From Candidatus Pelagibacter ubique HIMB058 (GTDB lineage: Bacteria > Pseudomonadota > Alphaproteobacteria > Pelagibacterales > Pelagibacteraceae), in the NCBI GenBank assembly GCA_000419545.1, contig ATTF01000003.1, positions 1-64,000 of the forward strand: 64,000 nt of DNA, given 5' to 3'. Each line of letters begins with the position of its first letter. The stretch's first letter is position 1. The notes under the pieces were generated by a model. That model did no database searches. It saw only the letters and a program-made list of their open reading frames with translations, and had not been told where the DNA came from. This document shows, piece by piece, positions 31,491 through 41,343 of the stretch. The position numbers were made by a program, and so were the translations under genes.

Positions 31491-31979
31491 GTGAAAACTA
31501 AGAAACAAAATAACAAAGTAGCCATCATTATGGGCTCACAGAGTGATTATTCCGTAATGAAAGACTGCGAAAAAATCCTCAAATTACTAAAAGTTAAATA
31601 CCAAACTTTAATAGTCAGTGCCCACCGAACTCCAAAGCGAATGTTTCAATTTGCAGAAACAGCAGAAAAAAATGGTTTTGGTGTGATCGTAGCTGGGGCA
31701 GGCGGAGCTGCACATTTAGCAGGCATGGTTGCTTCTTTAACCACTTTACCAGTTCTTGGAGTACCTATGGAGACTAAAAAAATTAAAGGTCTAGATAGTT
31801 TACTATCTATGGCACAAATGCCGAAAGGTGTACCCGTGGGTTGTCTTGCAATAGATGGAGCTTTCAATGCAGGTATTCTTGCCGCTTCAATAATTGGTAA
31901 CTTTGATACAAAAGTAAAGTCAAATTTAGAAAGATGGAGAAGACTCCAAACTCAATCTATTAAAAAAAAACCTAAATAA
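31491..31979 (+). CDS. purE: N5-carboxyaminoimidazole ribonucleotide mutase
   Basis: IMGSQSDYSVMKDCEKIL, SAHRTPKRMFQFA, GAGGAAHLAGMVASLT; GTG start. Confidence 0.95.
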   Translation: MKTKKQNNKVAIIMGSQSDYSVMKDCEKILKLLKVKYQTLIVSAHRTPKRMFQFAETAEKNGFGVIVAGAGGAAHLAGMVASLTTLPVLGVPMETKKIKGLDSLLSMAQMPKGVPVGCLAIDGAFNAGILAASIIGNFDTKVKSNLERWRRLQTQSIKKKPK

Positions 31980-31982
31980 TAA

Positions 31983-32984
31983 ATGTCTGACATCACTTTA
32001 GGGATTATAGGCTCAGGACAATTAGGTTCATTACTTTGTCAGGCGGCTAAAAAACTCAATGTAAAAACTGTAGTGATATCTGATGATGAACAAGGCCCTG
32101 CACAAAATTATTCTAATGAATTTATTTATTCTAAATACGATGATGAAAGTAAGATAAAAGAATTTATTGATAAAGTTGATATCGTAACCTTTGAATTTGA
32201 AAATATCCCAGTAGATATCTTAAAAAAAATAGAACTAAAGAAAAAAGTCTTTCCTAAACCTGAAATAAATAAAATAATCCAAAATAGAAAGTTAGAAAAA
32301 ACATTTGTAAATGATTTAGGCATAAAAACTACAGACTGGTCTTTTATTAAACAGGCTGGAGATGTCGTAAAGAATAAAAACTTGTTACCTGGAATTTTAA
32401 AGTCAAATACACTTGGTTATGATGGGCACGGTCAATTTGTTCTAAACTCTCTTGACGATGTAAAAAAAGATTGGTGCTTTACTGCTGATTACATTTTAGA
32501 AAAGAAAGTAAACTTAAAGAAAGAAATATCAGTTGTAATTACAAGATACTTGAATGGCGAAACTTATATTTATGAACCCATAGAAAATATTCATAAAGAC
32601 CAAATTTTAAATCATTCAAAAATCCCTGCTGATATAAATAAGGAAATTTTTACTAAGGCACAGAGTAATGCAAAACTTATTGCAGAAAAATTAGATTACG
32701 TTGGCACTATGTGCGTTGAATATTTCATCGACCAAGATGATAATTTACTAGTCAATGAAATTGCACCAAGAGTTCATAATTCAGGTCACTTAACAATAAA
32801 CGCATTTAATGTCAGCCAATTTGAAAATCATGTAAGAGCAGTATGTGATTTAGGTCTAGAAAAAGTGGAAAAAATTTCTAATGCTGAAATGTTCAATGTT
32901 TTAGGAAAAGATATTGAAACTTATAGATCAAAAACATTTAACAAAGATGAATTTTTTTATGACTACGGAAAAAAAAACCATTAA
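31983..32984 (+). CDS. purK: N5-carboxyaminoimidazole ribonucleotide synthase (reading frame apparently truncated by a homopolymer frameshift; canonical C-terminus continues in another frame to 33027)
   Basis: LGIIGSGQLGSLLCQAAKKL, VNEIAPRVHNSGHLTINA; see the frameshift finding. Confidence 0.93.
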   Translation: MSDITLGIIGSGQLGSLLCQAAKKLNVKTVVISDDEQGPAQNYSNEFIYSKYDDESKIKEFIDKVDIVTFEFENIPVDILKKIELKKKVFPKPEINKIIQNRKLEKTFVNDLGIKTTDWSFIKQAGDVVKNKNLLPGILKSNTLGYDGHGQFVLNSLDDVKKDWCFTADYILEKKVNLKKEISVVITRYLNGETYIYEPIENIHKDQILNHSKIPADINKEIFTKAQSNAKLIAEKLDYVGTMCVEYFIDQDDNLLVNEIAPRVHNSGHLTINAFNVSQFENHVRAVCDLGLEKVEKISNAEMFNVLGKDIETYRSKTFNKDEFFYDYGKKNH

Positions 32985-33027
32985 AGAAAAAAGAAAAATG
33001 GGACACCTTACAGTTTTAAAAAAATAA

Positions 33028-33837
33028 TTATTTAATTGTTATTCTATGCATAACCCTTCTGCAGTTCTTGATCTCACTAGCCATATGCAGAATGCTTAAA
33101 TTATCCCAAAGACAGATATCACCTTTAGTCCACTCATATGAAAATATGAACTCTTCTTTGTTTACGTGATCTACTAAATAATTTTTTAAATATTCAGCCT
33201 CATCTTCTTTTACGTTTTTAATTTTCATTAAATGTCCTGGTGAAACATATAAGGTTTTTTTGCCATCAACAGTAATAACAATTGGATGCTCAGCCTCCAT
33301 GCTCTCTGAAGATTTGATGCCCATTTCTTTTTCTCGTTCAAGTCTTGTGACCGCTATAGGACCTGCTGATGAAAAAACTCCAGTAGCATCTTTAATTTTT
33401 TCTTTAATATCATCTGGTAATTTGTCGTAAGCATTAAAACCAGATGAGAATATAGTATTACCTTGACCTACTGGTATCTCTTTACCCATTAACATTGTAT
33501 ACCTTGGCCTATCATCAAATAAATAGCTTGTGTCTTGGTGGAGCCAACTAGATCCAAAGCTTAAATTTTTATCATCAGGTTTTCTCTCGATTACGTTTAT
33601 ATATGGGAATTTTTCATCTAGGCCTTTAAGTCTTGGGTATACAACAGGCTGGCCTATAGTTTTTGCAAAGTTTTGATATGTTTCAGGGTCAAGATTTTGC
33701 TCTTTAATAAATATCACTCCGTATTGGTTTAAAATCTTTTTTATTTCTGTTGCTTGTTCTTGATCAAGAGATTTTAAATTAATGTCGTTGATATAAGCTC
33801 CAACATTATTTTTTCCTGGTGAGATAGATAAATTCAT
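33028..33837 (-). CDS. TauD/TfdA family Fe(II)/2-oxoglutarate dioxygenase
   Basis: GVIFIKEQNLDPETYQNFAKTIG, WLHQDTSY (HxD), GDICLWDNLSILHMA, RRVMHRITI. Confidence 0.9.
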   Translation of the reverse strand: MNLSISPGKNNVGAYINDINLKSLDQEQATEIKKILNQYGVIFIKEQNLDPETYQNFAKTIGQPVVYPRLKGLDEKFPYINVIERKPDDKNLSFGSSWLHQDTSYLFDDRPRYTMLMGKEIPVGQGNTIFSSGFNAYDKLPDDIKEKIKDATGVFSSAGPIAVTRLEREKEMGIKSSESMEAEHPIVITVDGKKTLYVSPGHLMKIKNVKEDEAEYLKNYLVDHVNKEEFIFSYEWTKGDICLWDNLSILHMASEIKNCRRVMHRITIK

Positions 33838-34464
33838 TTAATTCAAAGGTTTAATTAAAGCAGGGTCGTTATTTACAGGGTTATTAATATCTTTTGATAT
33901 CTCATGGAACTTTAGTTCTGGTGGCTTAATCGAGTTTAAAATTTCCATGGCATCTTTTTTAACATTTAAATAGTTGTTTATTTGACTTTGATTAATAATT
34001 AAAGGCTCTCTATGGTGAATTGCACTTATTTTTTCAGTAGCTTCTCTAGTGATCAAGCAAAATTGGTTGTTTTGGTAAATAGCTGCAAAAAACATTAGTT
34101 CATCGTTTTCTTTAGTAAAATAATATGGAGTTTTAGTTTTATCTTCTCTTTTCCATTCATAATAGCCATCTGCTGGTACAATACATCTTGAGGTTTGAAT
34201 AAGGTTTTTAAATGTAACTTTTTCCATCAATGTTTCTTTTCTAGCATTGATTAGAGGAGAAAACTTATCAAGCTTCTTTGACCAAGCAGGGACTAATCCC
34301 CATTCACATAATTCAAGTGCTTTTCCATTTGTATAAGATTTAATAATTGGAAGTTGCTGGGTAGGATGAGCATTATAATTATCACTATCCTCAACTTTAA
34401 TATTCGTTTTAACGATATCGACTGTTTTAGTAACAGGCTTTCTTATCGTATATCTTCCGCACAT
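33838..34464 (-). CDS. SRAP (YedK/HMCES-like) family protein
   Basis: MCGRYTIRKP; INARKETLMEKVTF; RCIVPADGYYEWKR; ITREATEKISAIHHREPLII. Confidence 0.93.
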   Translation of the reverse strand: MCGRYTIRKPVTKTVDIVKTNIKVEDSDNYNAHPTQQLPIIKSYTNGKALELCEWGLVPAWSKKLDKFSPLINARKETLMEKVTFKNLIQTSRCIVPADGYYEWKREDKTKTPYYFTKENDELMFFAAIYQNNQFCLITREATEKISAIHHREPLIINQSQINNYLNVKKDAMEILNSIKPPELKFHEISKDINNPVNNDPALIKPLN

Positions 34465-34573
34465 TATTTTTTCTTTTTTTCCCTTTTTAGTTTTCTTTTT
34501 TCTTTTAAAGTTAATTTTGCCTTTTTCATTACGCTTGAATCTTTGAAACTTTTTCCACTATATCTTTTAGACA

Positions 34574-35413
34574 TTAGGTCTCCACAATTTCATATTTCTG
34601 TTCTCCAAGATGATCCACTTTAAGATGGAGCTTATCACCTACTTGAAGAAACTTTTGTGGTTTTTGCTCCATGCCAGTTCCTGCAGGAGTGCCCGTCGAT
34701 ATAATAGTGCCGGGCTTTAAAGTTAAATATTTACTAATATGTGAAATTAGAAATTTTACTTTAAATATCATATTTTTAGTATTTCCGCTTTGTCTAACTT
34801 CACCATTTACACTTAAAGATAAATTAATATCGTTTATATCTTTAATATGTTCTTTAGTTACTAAAATTCCACCCGCAGGAGCACACCAGGATTTTCCAAG
34901 TGTCCAATGTCCATTACCAATTACTTTTTGAACATGACGGTCAGAAATATCATTTAAAATAAAATAACCAAAAACATGATCAAGTGCCTCATCTTCTGAA
35001 ACATTAGAAGCCTCTTTTCCTATAACCACAGCAAGTTCGACTTCGTAGTCTAGTTTTTCTTGTGTTTTATTTTTTTTAATTGGATCAAAAGGTCCTTGGA
35101 GACAATCGGGACTTTTATTGAATACAATTGGATAGTCTGGAAGTTTAGATCCTGTTTGTTCAGCATGAAGTGAATAATTTAAACCGATGCAAAGAATATT
35201 GCTTGGTCTGTTAATGCAAGAACCTATTCTGACACCTTCTTTAATCTCAGGTAATTCTTCTAATTTAATCTGTTCTAATTTTTTTAAATTATTAAAGTTT
35301 ATTGTTTCAGGATTTAAATCTTCAATATGAGAGGAGAGATCCCGCATAATATTATTAGCATCTAAGGCAGCAACTTTTTCATGCCCAAGATCTCCTACTC
35401 TTAATAATTTCAT
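34574..35413 (-). CDS. Fumarylacetoacetate hydrolase family protein
   Basis: CIGLNYSLHAEQTG, LDYEVELAVVIGKEASNV, ISTGTPAGTGMEQKP. Confidence 0.92.
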   Translation of the reverse strand: MKLLRVGDLGHEKVAALDANNIMRDLSSHIEDLNPETINFNNLKKLEQIKLEELPEIKEGVRIGSCINRPSNILCIGLNYSLHAEQTGSKLPDYPIVFNKSPDCLQGPFDPIKKNKTQEKLDYEVELAVVIGKEASNVSEDEALDHVFGYFILNDISDRHVQKVIGNGHWTLGKSWCAPAGGILVTKEHIKDINDINLSLSVNGEVRQSGNTKNMIFKVKFLISHISKYLTLKPGTIISTGTPAGTGMEQKPQKFLQVGDKLHLKVDHLGEQKYEIVET

Positions 35414-35437
35414 GTAATAATTTTAGATAAGAATTAT

Positions 35438-35887
35438 CTATTTTACAAATTTTTTAATTCTCTCTTCTGTGGTTGTATCAGGACCAGAATAAGGAGTTTC
35501 GTAAGAATTTGTACGAGTTAAAACATCAATTCCTTTTGTAAAAATAAAGATAAAGAAAATTATAAAAAATACTGCAAAAATTTTTGCTGGATTATAGTTT
35601 CCAGATTGAAAAACACTAATAGGTTGTTCTTGTTTTTTATGAAAAAATTTAAACGTTAAATAGACAGCTATGATTAAACCGATGTGTCCCATAACAACAC
35701 CAGCCCAACCAAAGATGAACGAAGTGATTGAAAAAACATATAAACTGAACACAGTTGACCAGACAAAAGACAATACGATTAATATTTGTAATCTAACTGC
35801 TTTAGGCAAACTTCTAAGGTCATTCTTAGAGTCATCGAACATAATATTCGCGCTCTCAATCATAAAAGCTTTAAATTTATCAATCAT
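35438..35887 (-). CDS. Hypothetical membrane protein
   Basis: 149 aa with about 3 hydrophobic segments. Confidence 0.65.
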   Translation of the reverse strand: MIDKFKAFMIESANIMFDDSKNDLRSLPKAVRLQILIVLSFVWSTVFSLYVFSITSFIFGWAGVVMGHIGLIIAVYLTFKFFHKKQEQPISVFQSGNYNPAKIFAVFFIIFFIFIFTKGIDVLTRTNSYETPYSGPDTTTEERIKKFVK

Positions 35888-35924
35888 ATTTGACTTATAT
35901 CTTTTATGACAAAAAAGTAAATTA

Positions 35925-36509
35925 CTACAATTGTTGTGCAGTATTTCTTACTTTTTCCATATGTTTTTCAAATATCTCTTTAGGCATATCAGGTAAGACT
36001 TCATAGAAACGAAGGTATTTAACTTTCATTCCGCATAAGCCACCAAAGACCATTTTTTTAATTCTTCTTGGAATTTGTTGAATAATTGCTGAAACAAAAA
36101 AACTAGGTCCACCATAAGTCATACTTATGATTGCAGTCTTACCTTTAAGCATGTTTGGTACTGGAAAACCGTAGTTTCGAAAAACTTTTTTATATTTAAA
36201 TGCCCATGGTGGAGTAAAAACATTTGCAATAAAATTTTCAGTAGCAGAATTCATTATGTAGTTATGGCAAGGACTCATTACCATCATAATATCAGCTTGC
36301 TCTAATCTTTTTCGATAATCTAGAATTTGTTCATCAGGTCCGCCACCATCCCAGAATTTTATTTGTTTTTCGTCATAGATATTTACTAGATCAATTTCAT
36401 GTCCTTTTTTTTTAGCTTCTTCTATGAAGGTGTCTCTTATTGCTGCATTAAAACTTGAACCAGATTTATATCTATTGTGACCAAAAATAATGAATATTTT
36501 TTTTGACAT
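35925..36509 (-). CDS. Flavodoxin-like NAD(P)H oxidoreductase
   Basis: KIFIIFGHNRYKSGSSFNAAIRDTFIEEAKKKGHEIDLVNIYDE; SMTYGGPSFF. Confidence 0.8.
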   Translation of the reverse strand: MSKKIFIIFGHNRYKSGSSFNAAIRDTFIEEAKKKGHEIDLVNIYDEKQIKFWDGGGPDEQILDYRKRLEQADIMMVMSPCHNYIMNSATENFIANVFTPPWAFKYKKVFRNYGFPVPNMLKGKTAIISMTYGGPSFFVSAIIQQIPRRIKKMVFGGLCGMKVKYLRFYEVLPDMPKEIFEKHMEKVRNTAQQL

Positions 36510-36673
36510 TAGTCACTGTCTATATCTTTTTCTTTTTCTTTCCAGAAAAAAATACCACTACCAATACCAATCGCTATAGCCGAAACCACCCAGGCATATT
36601 CCTGTTCGCTGTAAAGCACTAAACCACCAAATACAATAAGGATTATTCCAAGCGTTTTATTATTCATTGACAT
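36509..36673 (-). CDS. Small membrane protein
   Basis: Reverse strand reads MSMNNKTLGIILIVFGGLVLYSEQEYAWVVSAIAIGIGSGIFFWKEKEKDIDSD; abuts the oxidoreductase gene. Confidence 0.55.
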   Translation of the reverse strand: MSMNNKTLGIILIVFGGLVLYSEQEYAWVVSAIAIGIGSGIFFWKEKEKDIDSD

Positions 36674-36711
36674 TTAATATGCTTATATTAAAGTTTGATT
36701 ATCCATAAGTC

Positions 36712-36978
36712 ATGGAAAAAAAGACTCGGCATTCGCATGCCGGACTCCATAAGGGAGTTGCAAAGCGGTTGAAGAAAGGAGATGTGATGGATAGATTTTC
36801 ACGTTTGCTTGGTAAGTTCAGCCGAGAAAAGTCAGAGGCTAAACTAGCAAGCGCACTTAATAAAAAAGCTGAAGCTCCAGCAGCAAATGCTAATGGAACA
36901 TCAGGCTATTTGATTAAGGAAGGTCCAAATGCTGGGAAAATTCTCAAGCATTTAAAAACTGACCAATCAAAACTTTAA
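36712..36978 (+). CDS. Hypothetical basic protein
   Basis: 88 aa; followed by a terminator hairpin. Confidence 0.6.
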   Translation: MEKKTRHSHAGLHKGVAKRLKKGDVMDRFSRLLGKFSREKSEAKLASALNKKAEAPAANANGTSGYLIKEGPNAGKILKHLKTDQSKL

Positions 36979-36989
36979 CTAATCTTATG

Positions 36990-37013
36990 GAGTGGGGTTT
37001 CAATACCCCACTC
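36990..37013 (+). terminator. Hairpin, probable terminator
   Basis: 9-bp perfect stem GAGTGGGGT-ttcaat-ACCCCACTC; U tract is weak. Confidence 0.55.
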
Positions 37014-37033
37014 AAGTCTTTAATATCTCATTA

Positions 37034-38125
37034 ATGGATAAACAAAATTTCTACGATCTAAATTTTGATCAATTAAAAAATTTCCTAATTGAAAATGCAG
37101 AAGTAGATGCAAAAAAAGCTAAGATGCGTGCACAGCAAATGTTTAATGCTGTTTATAAAAAAAATATCAAAAGCTTTGAAGAGCTTACAACTTTTGGTCT
37201 TGAGCTTCGAGATAAAATTAAAAATTTAATATCTTTAGAAAAACCTAAAATTATTGATGTGCAAAAATCAAAAGACGGGACAATTAAATTTCTTCTTGAG
37301 CTTAAAGACAAAAGAAATGTAGAGACAGTTCTTATTCCAGATAAAACACTTAGTCGATATACCATATGTTTATCTGTTTCTGTTGGTTGTTATTTATCAT
37401 GTGAGTTTTGTGCAACTGCACAAATTTCGAAAAGTTTAGTTAGAAATTTAAGTCCAGGTGAAATTATTTCACAAATTATTTTATGCAAAGACTACATAGA
37501 TGACTGGTCTACTCAAAAGAAAATAACTAACCAAGTATTAATGGGCGAAGGAAGTCCATTTTTTAATTTAGACAACGTAAAAGTTGCAATTGATAATTCA
37601 AAAAATAAAGATGGATTAGAATATGGAAGAACAAGAATTACAGTAAGCACAGTTGGAGTTGGAATTAAAAAAGATGATATGAATGCTATTGAATGGGCTG
37701 CTAAAGAATTAGATGTATACTTAGCTTGGAGCCTTCACAGTTCAATACCAAAACACAGATCAGAGATCATGCCTATTAATGATAAATATTCAATCGACTC
37801 TCTTATTCCTCAATTAAAAAAATATTATGACCAGACTAAACTTCCTATTTTTATTGAGTGGATTTGTTTGGAAGAAAATATGACTGATGAGCATGCAAAA
37901 GAACTGATTAAGATTATGAAAAAAGTCCCCTCAAAACTAAATTTAATTGAATTTAATCCTTTATCTAACAAAGATTTCAAACCTGCCTCTCAAGAAAATA
38001 TAGATAAGTTTTCTAAAACTATTCAAGATAATGGTTTCTTATCTTTGTTTAGAAGAAGCAGAGGAAGAGACATTAATGCATCTTGCGGTTCTCTAGCAAA
38101 TAAGAAAGCTGTCGCTAATGGATAA
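37034..38125 (+). CDS. rlmN: 23S rRNA (adenine2503-C2)-methyltransferase
   Basis: Radical SAM motif CEFCAT; VLMGEGSPFFNLDNV; SLHSSIPKHRSEIMPIN; LFRRSRGRDINASCGSL. Start refined past the upstream hairpin. Confidence 0.93.
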   Translation: MDKQNFYDLNFDQLKNFLIENAEVDAKKAKMRAQQMFNAVYKKNIKSFEELTTFGLELRDKIKNLISLEKPKIIDVQKSKDGTIKFLLELKDKRNVETVLIPDKTLSRYTICLSVSVGCYLSCEFCATAQISKSLVRNLSPGEIISQIILCKDYIDDWSTQKKITNQVLMGEGSPFFNLDNVKVAIDNSKNKDGLEYGRTRITVSTVGVGIKKDDMNAIEWAAKELDVYLAWSLHSSIPKHRSEIMPINDKYSIDSLIPQLKKYYDQTKLPIFIEWICLEENMTDEHAKELIKIMKKVPSKLNLIEFNPLSNKDFKPASQENIDKFSKTIQDNGFLSLFRRSRGRDINASCGSLANKKAVANG

Positions 38126-39068
38126 GGCTTTTATTTTTTTAGGTGCAACAGTAGCAGATGCAGCAGCAAGACCTTTACATTGGGTTTATGATCCTAAGAA
38201 ATTAAAAAGTTATATAAAAAATAAAAAAGAAATCACTTTTTTAAAACAAAATAAAAGTCCTTTTTATTCTATCAAAACAGGAAACGTCTCTGGTTATAAT
38301 GATGTGGGCCAAGTTATGTTTAAGACTTTAGCAAAAGCACAACAGAAATCTGAAGTTTTAAAAAAATTTAAAAAAAATATTATCAAAAATTTTGGTCCAG
38401 GCTCTGCTTATTGGAGGAACCTTAAACTTAGAAAAAAATATAAAAAGATTAAGTGGAAAAAACCTATGAATGGTCCTTGGATCCATCAAAATATACTTGA
38501 AACAATTCAAAATATTAAAGCAAAGAAAAGCATCACAGGTGGAACAAAAGTCAACGAGTCCGATGGTTACTGCGCTGCACTTCCTTATTATCTTTATAAC
38601 AATAATGAAAAAGATTTAAAAAAAGTGATCAAAAGCGTAGCTAATTCTAAGATTAATGAAACCTATGCTATGGCTAAATTAAAGATTATAGATTTAGCTG
38701 CTAATGGTGAGAAAATGCCTATTCAAACATTTGTTAAGAAATATAAAAAAAATAGATATTTCAAGGATGTAATTACTAATATTAAAAAAGTATTAAGACA
38801 TAAAAGTCAAAACCACATAAGTGTTGTTAAAAAATTTGGAAAAGCCTGCAGCTATCCAGGAACCTTTATGGGTTCAGTTCATGCCATGATTACCTCTAAA
38901 ACATATAAAGATGCAGTGCATAAAACTATTAAGGCTGGCGGTTGTAATTGTAGTAGAGCCAATTTTGTTGGAGCTTACTTTGCAGCGTTAAAAGGTTTAG
39001 AAAATATTCCATCTTCATGGATTAAAAAAACACTTCCAGCTAAAAACATTTTAAAATTTATTAATTAA
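38118..39068 (+). CDS. ADP-ribosylglycohydrolase superfamily protein (J1-crystallin/SelJ-like)
   Basis: FLGATVADAAARPLHWVYDP; GGCNCSRANFVGAYFAALKGLENIPSSW. Confidence 0.82.
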   Translation: MDKAFIFLGATVADAAARPLHWVYDPKKLKSYIKNKKEITFLKQNKSPFYSIKTGNVSGYNDVGQVMFKTLAKAQQKSEVLKKFKKNIIKNFGPGSAYWRNLKLRKKYKKIKWKKPMNGPWIHQNILETIQNIKAKKSITGGTKVNESDGYCAALPYYLYNNNEKDLKKVIKSVANSKINETYAMAKLKIIDLAANGEKMPIQTFVKKYKKNRYFKDVITNIKKVLRHKSQNHISVVKKFGKACSYPGTFMGSVHAMITSKTYKDAVHKTIKAGGCNCSRANFVGAYFAALKGLENIPSSWIKKTLPAKNILKFIN

Positions 39069-40245
39069 TACTTCGCCTATAAAGATCTGCTCTTAGTGAG
39101 ACAAGAATTACAATTATGATCATTGGTAAGCAGATTAAATTAATAGTATTCCATGAAAAATTTATAATTGAGTAACCCGCTGAAAGACTTGCAATAGACT
39201 GCGTTCCAAACACTAAAATATCATTAAAACCTTGTACTTTAAATTTCTCATTTTTATTATAATTTAAAACTAATAAGCTCGTAGAAGAAATAAATATAAA
39301 GTTCCATCCCACTCCAAGAAGTATAAGTGAAGTCAAATAATTAAGGAAACTTTGATCATAGAAACTTAATAAAACACAAAATAAATAAATAACTGCACCG
39401 CTATAAATGATTTTTGAATGACCAAATTTTTTAATTAAACTACCAGTTACCAATGATGGAAGAAACATGCCAACTATGTGCAACTGAATAACTATACTTG
39501 TAGAGCCAAGAGTAAATCCATGCATCTTAAACATACTGATAGGTGTGGCAGTCATTAAAAAAGACATAATCGCATATGCAAAAGCAGCTGAAACTATTGC
39601 CTGAAGAACTAAAGGATTTTTAAGTAATTCGAGATAAGATCTCTGAGATTTAATACTTTTTGTCTTAATGTTTTCTTTTTTCTTAGGATTGTAAAAAGTT
39701 AGAAATAAAATAGGTAAAGCAGTAAGAATAGCTAAGGCAATATAAGAACCGACATATAAGTGGTTAGTGAAAATATCTTTAGCAAAATTTGCAACATTTG
39801 GGCCAATTAAAGCTGAGATGATACCAGCTAATAGCAATATAGAAATAGCTTTAGCACTATTTTTTTTTGAAGTAGTTTCAGCAGCCGCAAATCTGTATTG
39901 ATGTGTAAAAGCAATTCCAGTTCCAATAACAAATGTACATAAACAAAATAAGAAAAAACTCTCTATATAAATTGAGTAGGCTGCTAATAATGCAACAAAA
40001 CTGGTATAGCTTGCAGAAAGAATAAAACCTTTTTTTCTTCCAATCTTGCTCATAATTTTTGCAGCAAAAATTGTGAAAATAGCTGTTCCTACAATTGAAA
40101 GTGAAGTGGGCAAAGTTGCTAAAGAACTAATTGGAGAAATTTTTAAACCAATAATACCACTTATAAAAATCGTTATAGGTGGAGCAGTAAAAGAAAATAT
40201 TTGGCACAAAGTTAAAACTGTAAGATTTTTATTTTTCATAAGCAA
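39061..40245 (-). CDS. MFS transporter
   Basis: 12-TM hydrophobicity pattern; KIMSKIGRKKGFI cytoplasmic loop. Confidence 0.85.
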   Translation of the reverse strand: MLMKNKNLTVLTLCQIFSFTAPPITIFISGIIGLKISPISSLATLPTSLSIVGTAIFTIFAAKIMSKIGRKKGFILSASYTSFVALLAAYSIYIESFFLFCLCTFVIGTGIAFTHQYRFAAAETTSKKNSAKAISILLLAGIISALIGPNVANFAKDIFTNHLYVGSYIALAILTALPILFLTFYNPKKKENIKTKSIKSQRSYLELLKNPLVLQAIVSAAFAYAIMSFLMTATPISMFKMHGFTLGSTSIVIQLHIVGMFLPSLVTGSLIKKFGHSKIIYSGAVIYLFCVLLSFYDQSFLNYLTSLILLGVGWNFIFISSTSLLVLNYNKNEKFKVQGFNDILVFGTQSIASLSAGYSIINFSWNTINLICLPMIIIVILVSLRADLYRRSIN

Positions 40246-40309
40246 AATATCTGTCTTATATAATAATTAGTTTTAAATAGTTAATGTATTTTATAGAAAG
40301 AACTTAATA

Positions 40310-40339
40310 TTGATTTGTAATTTGATTTATTGCTATAAT
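40310..40339 (+). promoter_or_regulatory. Candidate sigma70 promoter for the MBL-rhodanese gene
   Basis: TTGATT -18 nt- TATAAT, with -10 ending 8 nt before the ATG at 40348 (would give a near-leaderless mRNA). Confidence 0.4.
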
Positions 40340-40347
40340 GCTTAGTA

Positions 40348-41343
40348 ATGATCTTTAGACAGTTATTTGACGCAAAATCTCATACTTATACATATCTAAT
40401 AGCATCTAACAAAGGTCGTGAAGCGTTAATCATTGATCCTGTTTTAGAAAATGTAAATCAATACATTAAGCTTCTTAGAGAACTAGATTTAAAACTAGTA
40501 AAAGTAATTGATACTCATATTCATGCTGACCATATTTCTGGAATAGCAGAACTTAGAGACAAAACAAATTGTGTAACAATCATGGGAGACAAAACTCCTG
40601 CAGACGTTGTTGCCATGCGAGTAGCAGATGAAGAAAGAATTAAATTTGATGGTATCGAGCTACAGGCTTTATATACACCAGGTCACACAGCTGAAAGTTT
40701 TAGCTTTTTAATGAAGGATAGAGTTTTTACTGGTGACACATTACTTATAAGAGGGACAGGCCGAACAGATTTTCAAAACGGAAGTTCAAAAGATTCTTAT
40801 AATTCAATTTTCAATAAATTATTGAAATTACCGGAAGAGACTTTTGTTTATCCTGCGCACGATTACAAAGGTGAGATGGTGAGCACAATTGGTGAAGAGA
40901 AAAAATATAATCCAAGATTACAGGTTAAATCAGTAAACGAATATATAGATATAATGAATAACTTAAACCTACCTGACCCTGAAATGATGGATGTCGCTAT
41001 ACCAAATAATTTAAAGCTCGGTATCGATTTTAAAACTCAAAAAGTAAATAATGGTGTAGATCAAAAAAAATTTAATGAACTTCAAAAAGAAAAAGAAGCA
41101 GTAATAATTGATCTAAGAGAAAAAACAGAAATTAAAAAGGAAGCCGGAATAGCAAATAGTAAAGTTGTTATGATGGATAAAGTTAATGAATATTTATCTG
41201 AGAATACAGAAGATCTTAAGAACAAAAAATTACTTTTCTATTGTGCAAGAGGACATCGTTCGACTTTAGCAGTGCAAATTGCAAAATCTTATAATCTAAG
41301 CAACTGCTATCATTTAATTGGTGGATTAGAAAATAAAGCTTAA
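40348..41343 (+). CDS. ETHE1-like MBL-fold persulfide dioxygenase fused to rhodanese domain
   Basis: DTHIHADHISGIAEL, YTPGHTAESFSFL, VYPAHDYKG, C-terminal rhodanese with FYCARGHRS. Confidence 0.9.
   Translation: MIFRQLFDAKSHTYTYLIASNKGREALIIDPVLENVNQYIKLLRELDLKLVKVIDTHIHADHISGIAELRDKTNCVTIMGDKTPADVVAMRVADEERIKFDGIELQALYTPGHTAESFSFLMKDRVFTGDTLLIRGTGRTDFQNGSSKDSYNSIFNKLLKLPEETFVYPAHDYKGEMVSTIGEEKKYNPRLQVKSVNEYIDIMNNLNLPDPEMMDVAIPNNLKLGIDFKTQKVNNGVDQKKFNELQKEKEAVIIDLREKTEIKKEAGIANSKVVMMDKVNEYLSENTEDLKNKKLLFYCARGHRSTLAVQIAKSYNLSNCYHLIGGLENKA

Noticed and set aside
34465-34574. Short basic ORF upstream of the SRAP gene (- strand)
   Set aside because: Very A-rich, frame interrupted by homopolymers; coding status cannot be supported.
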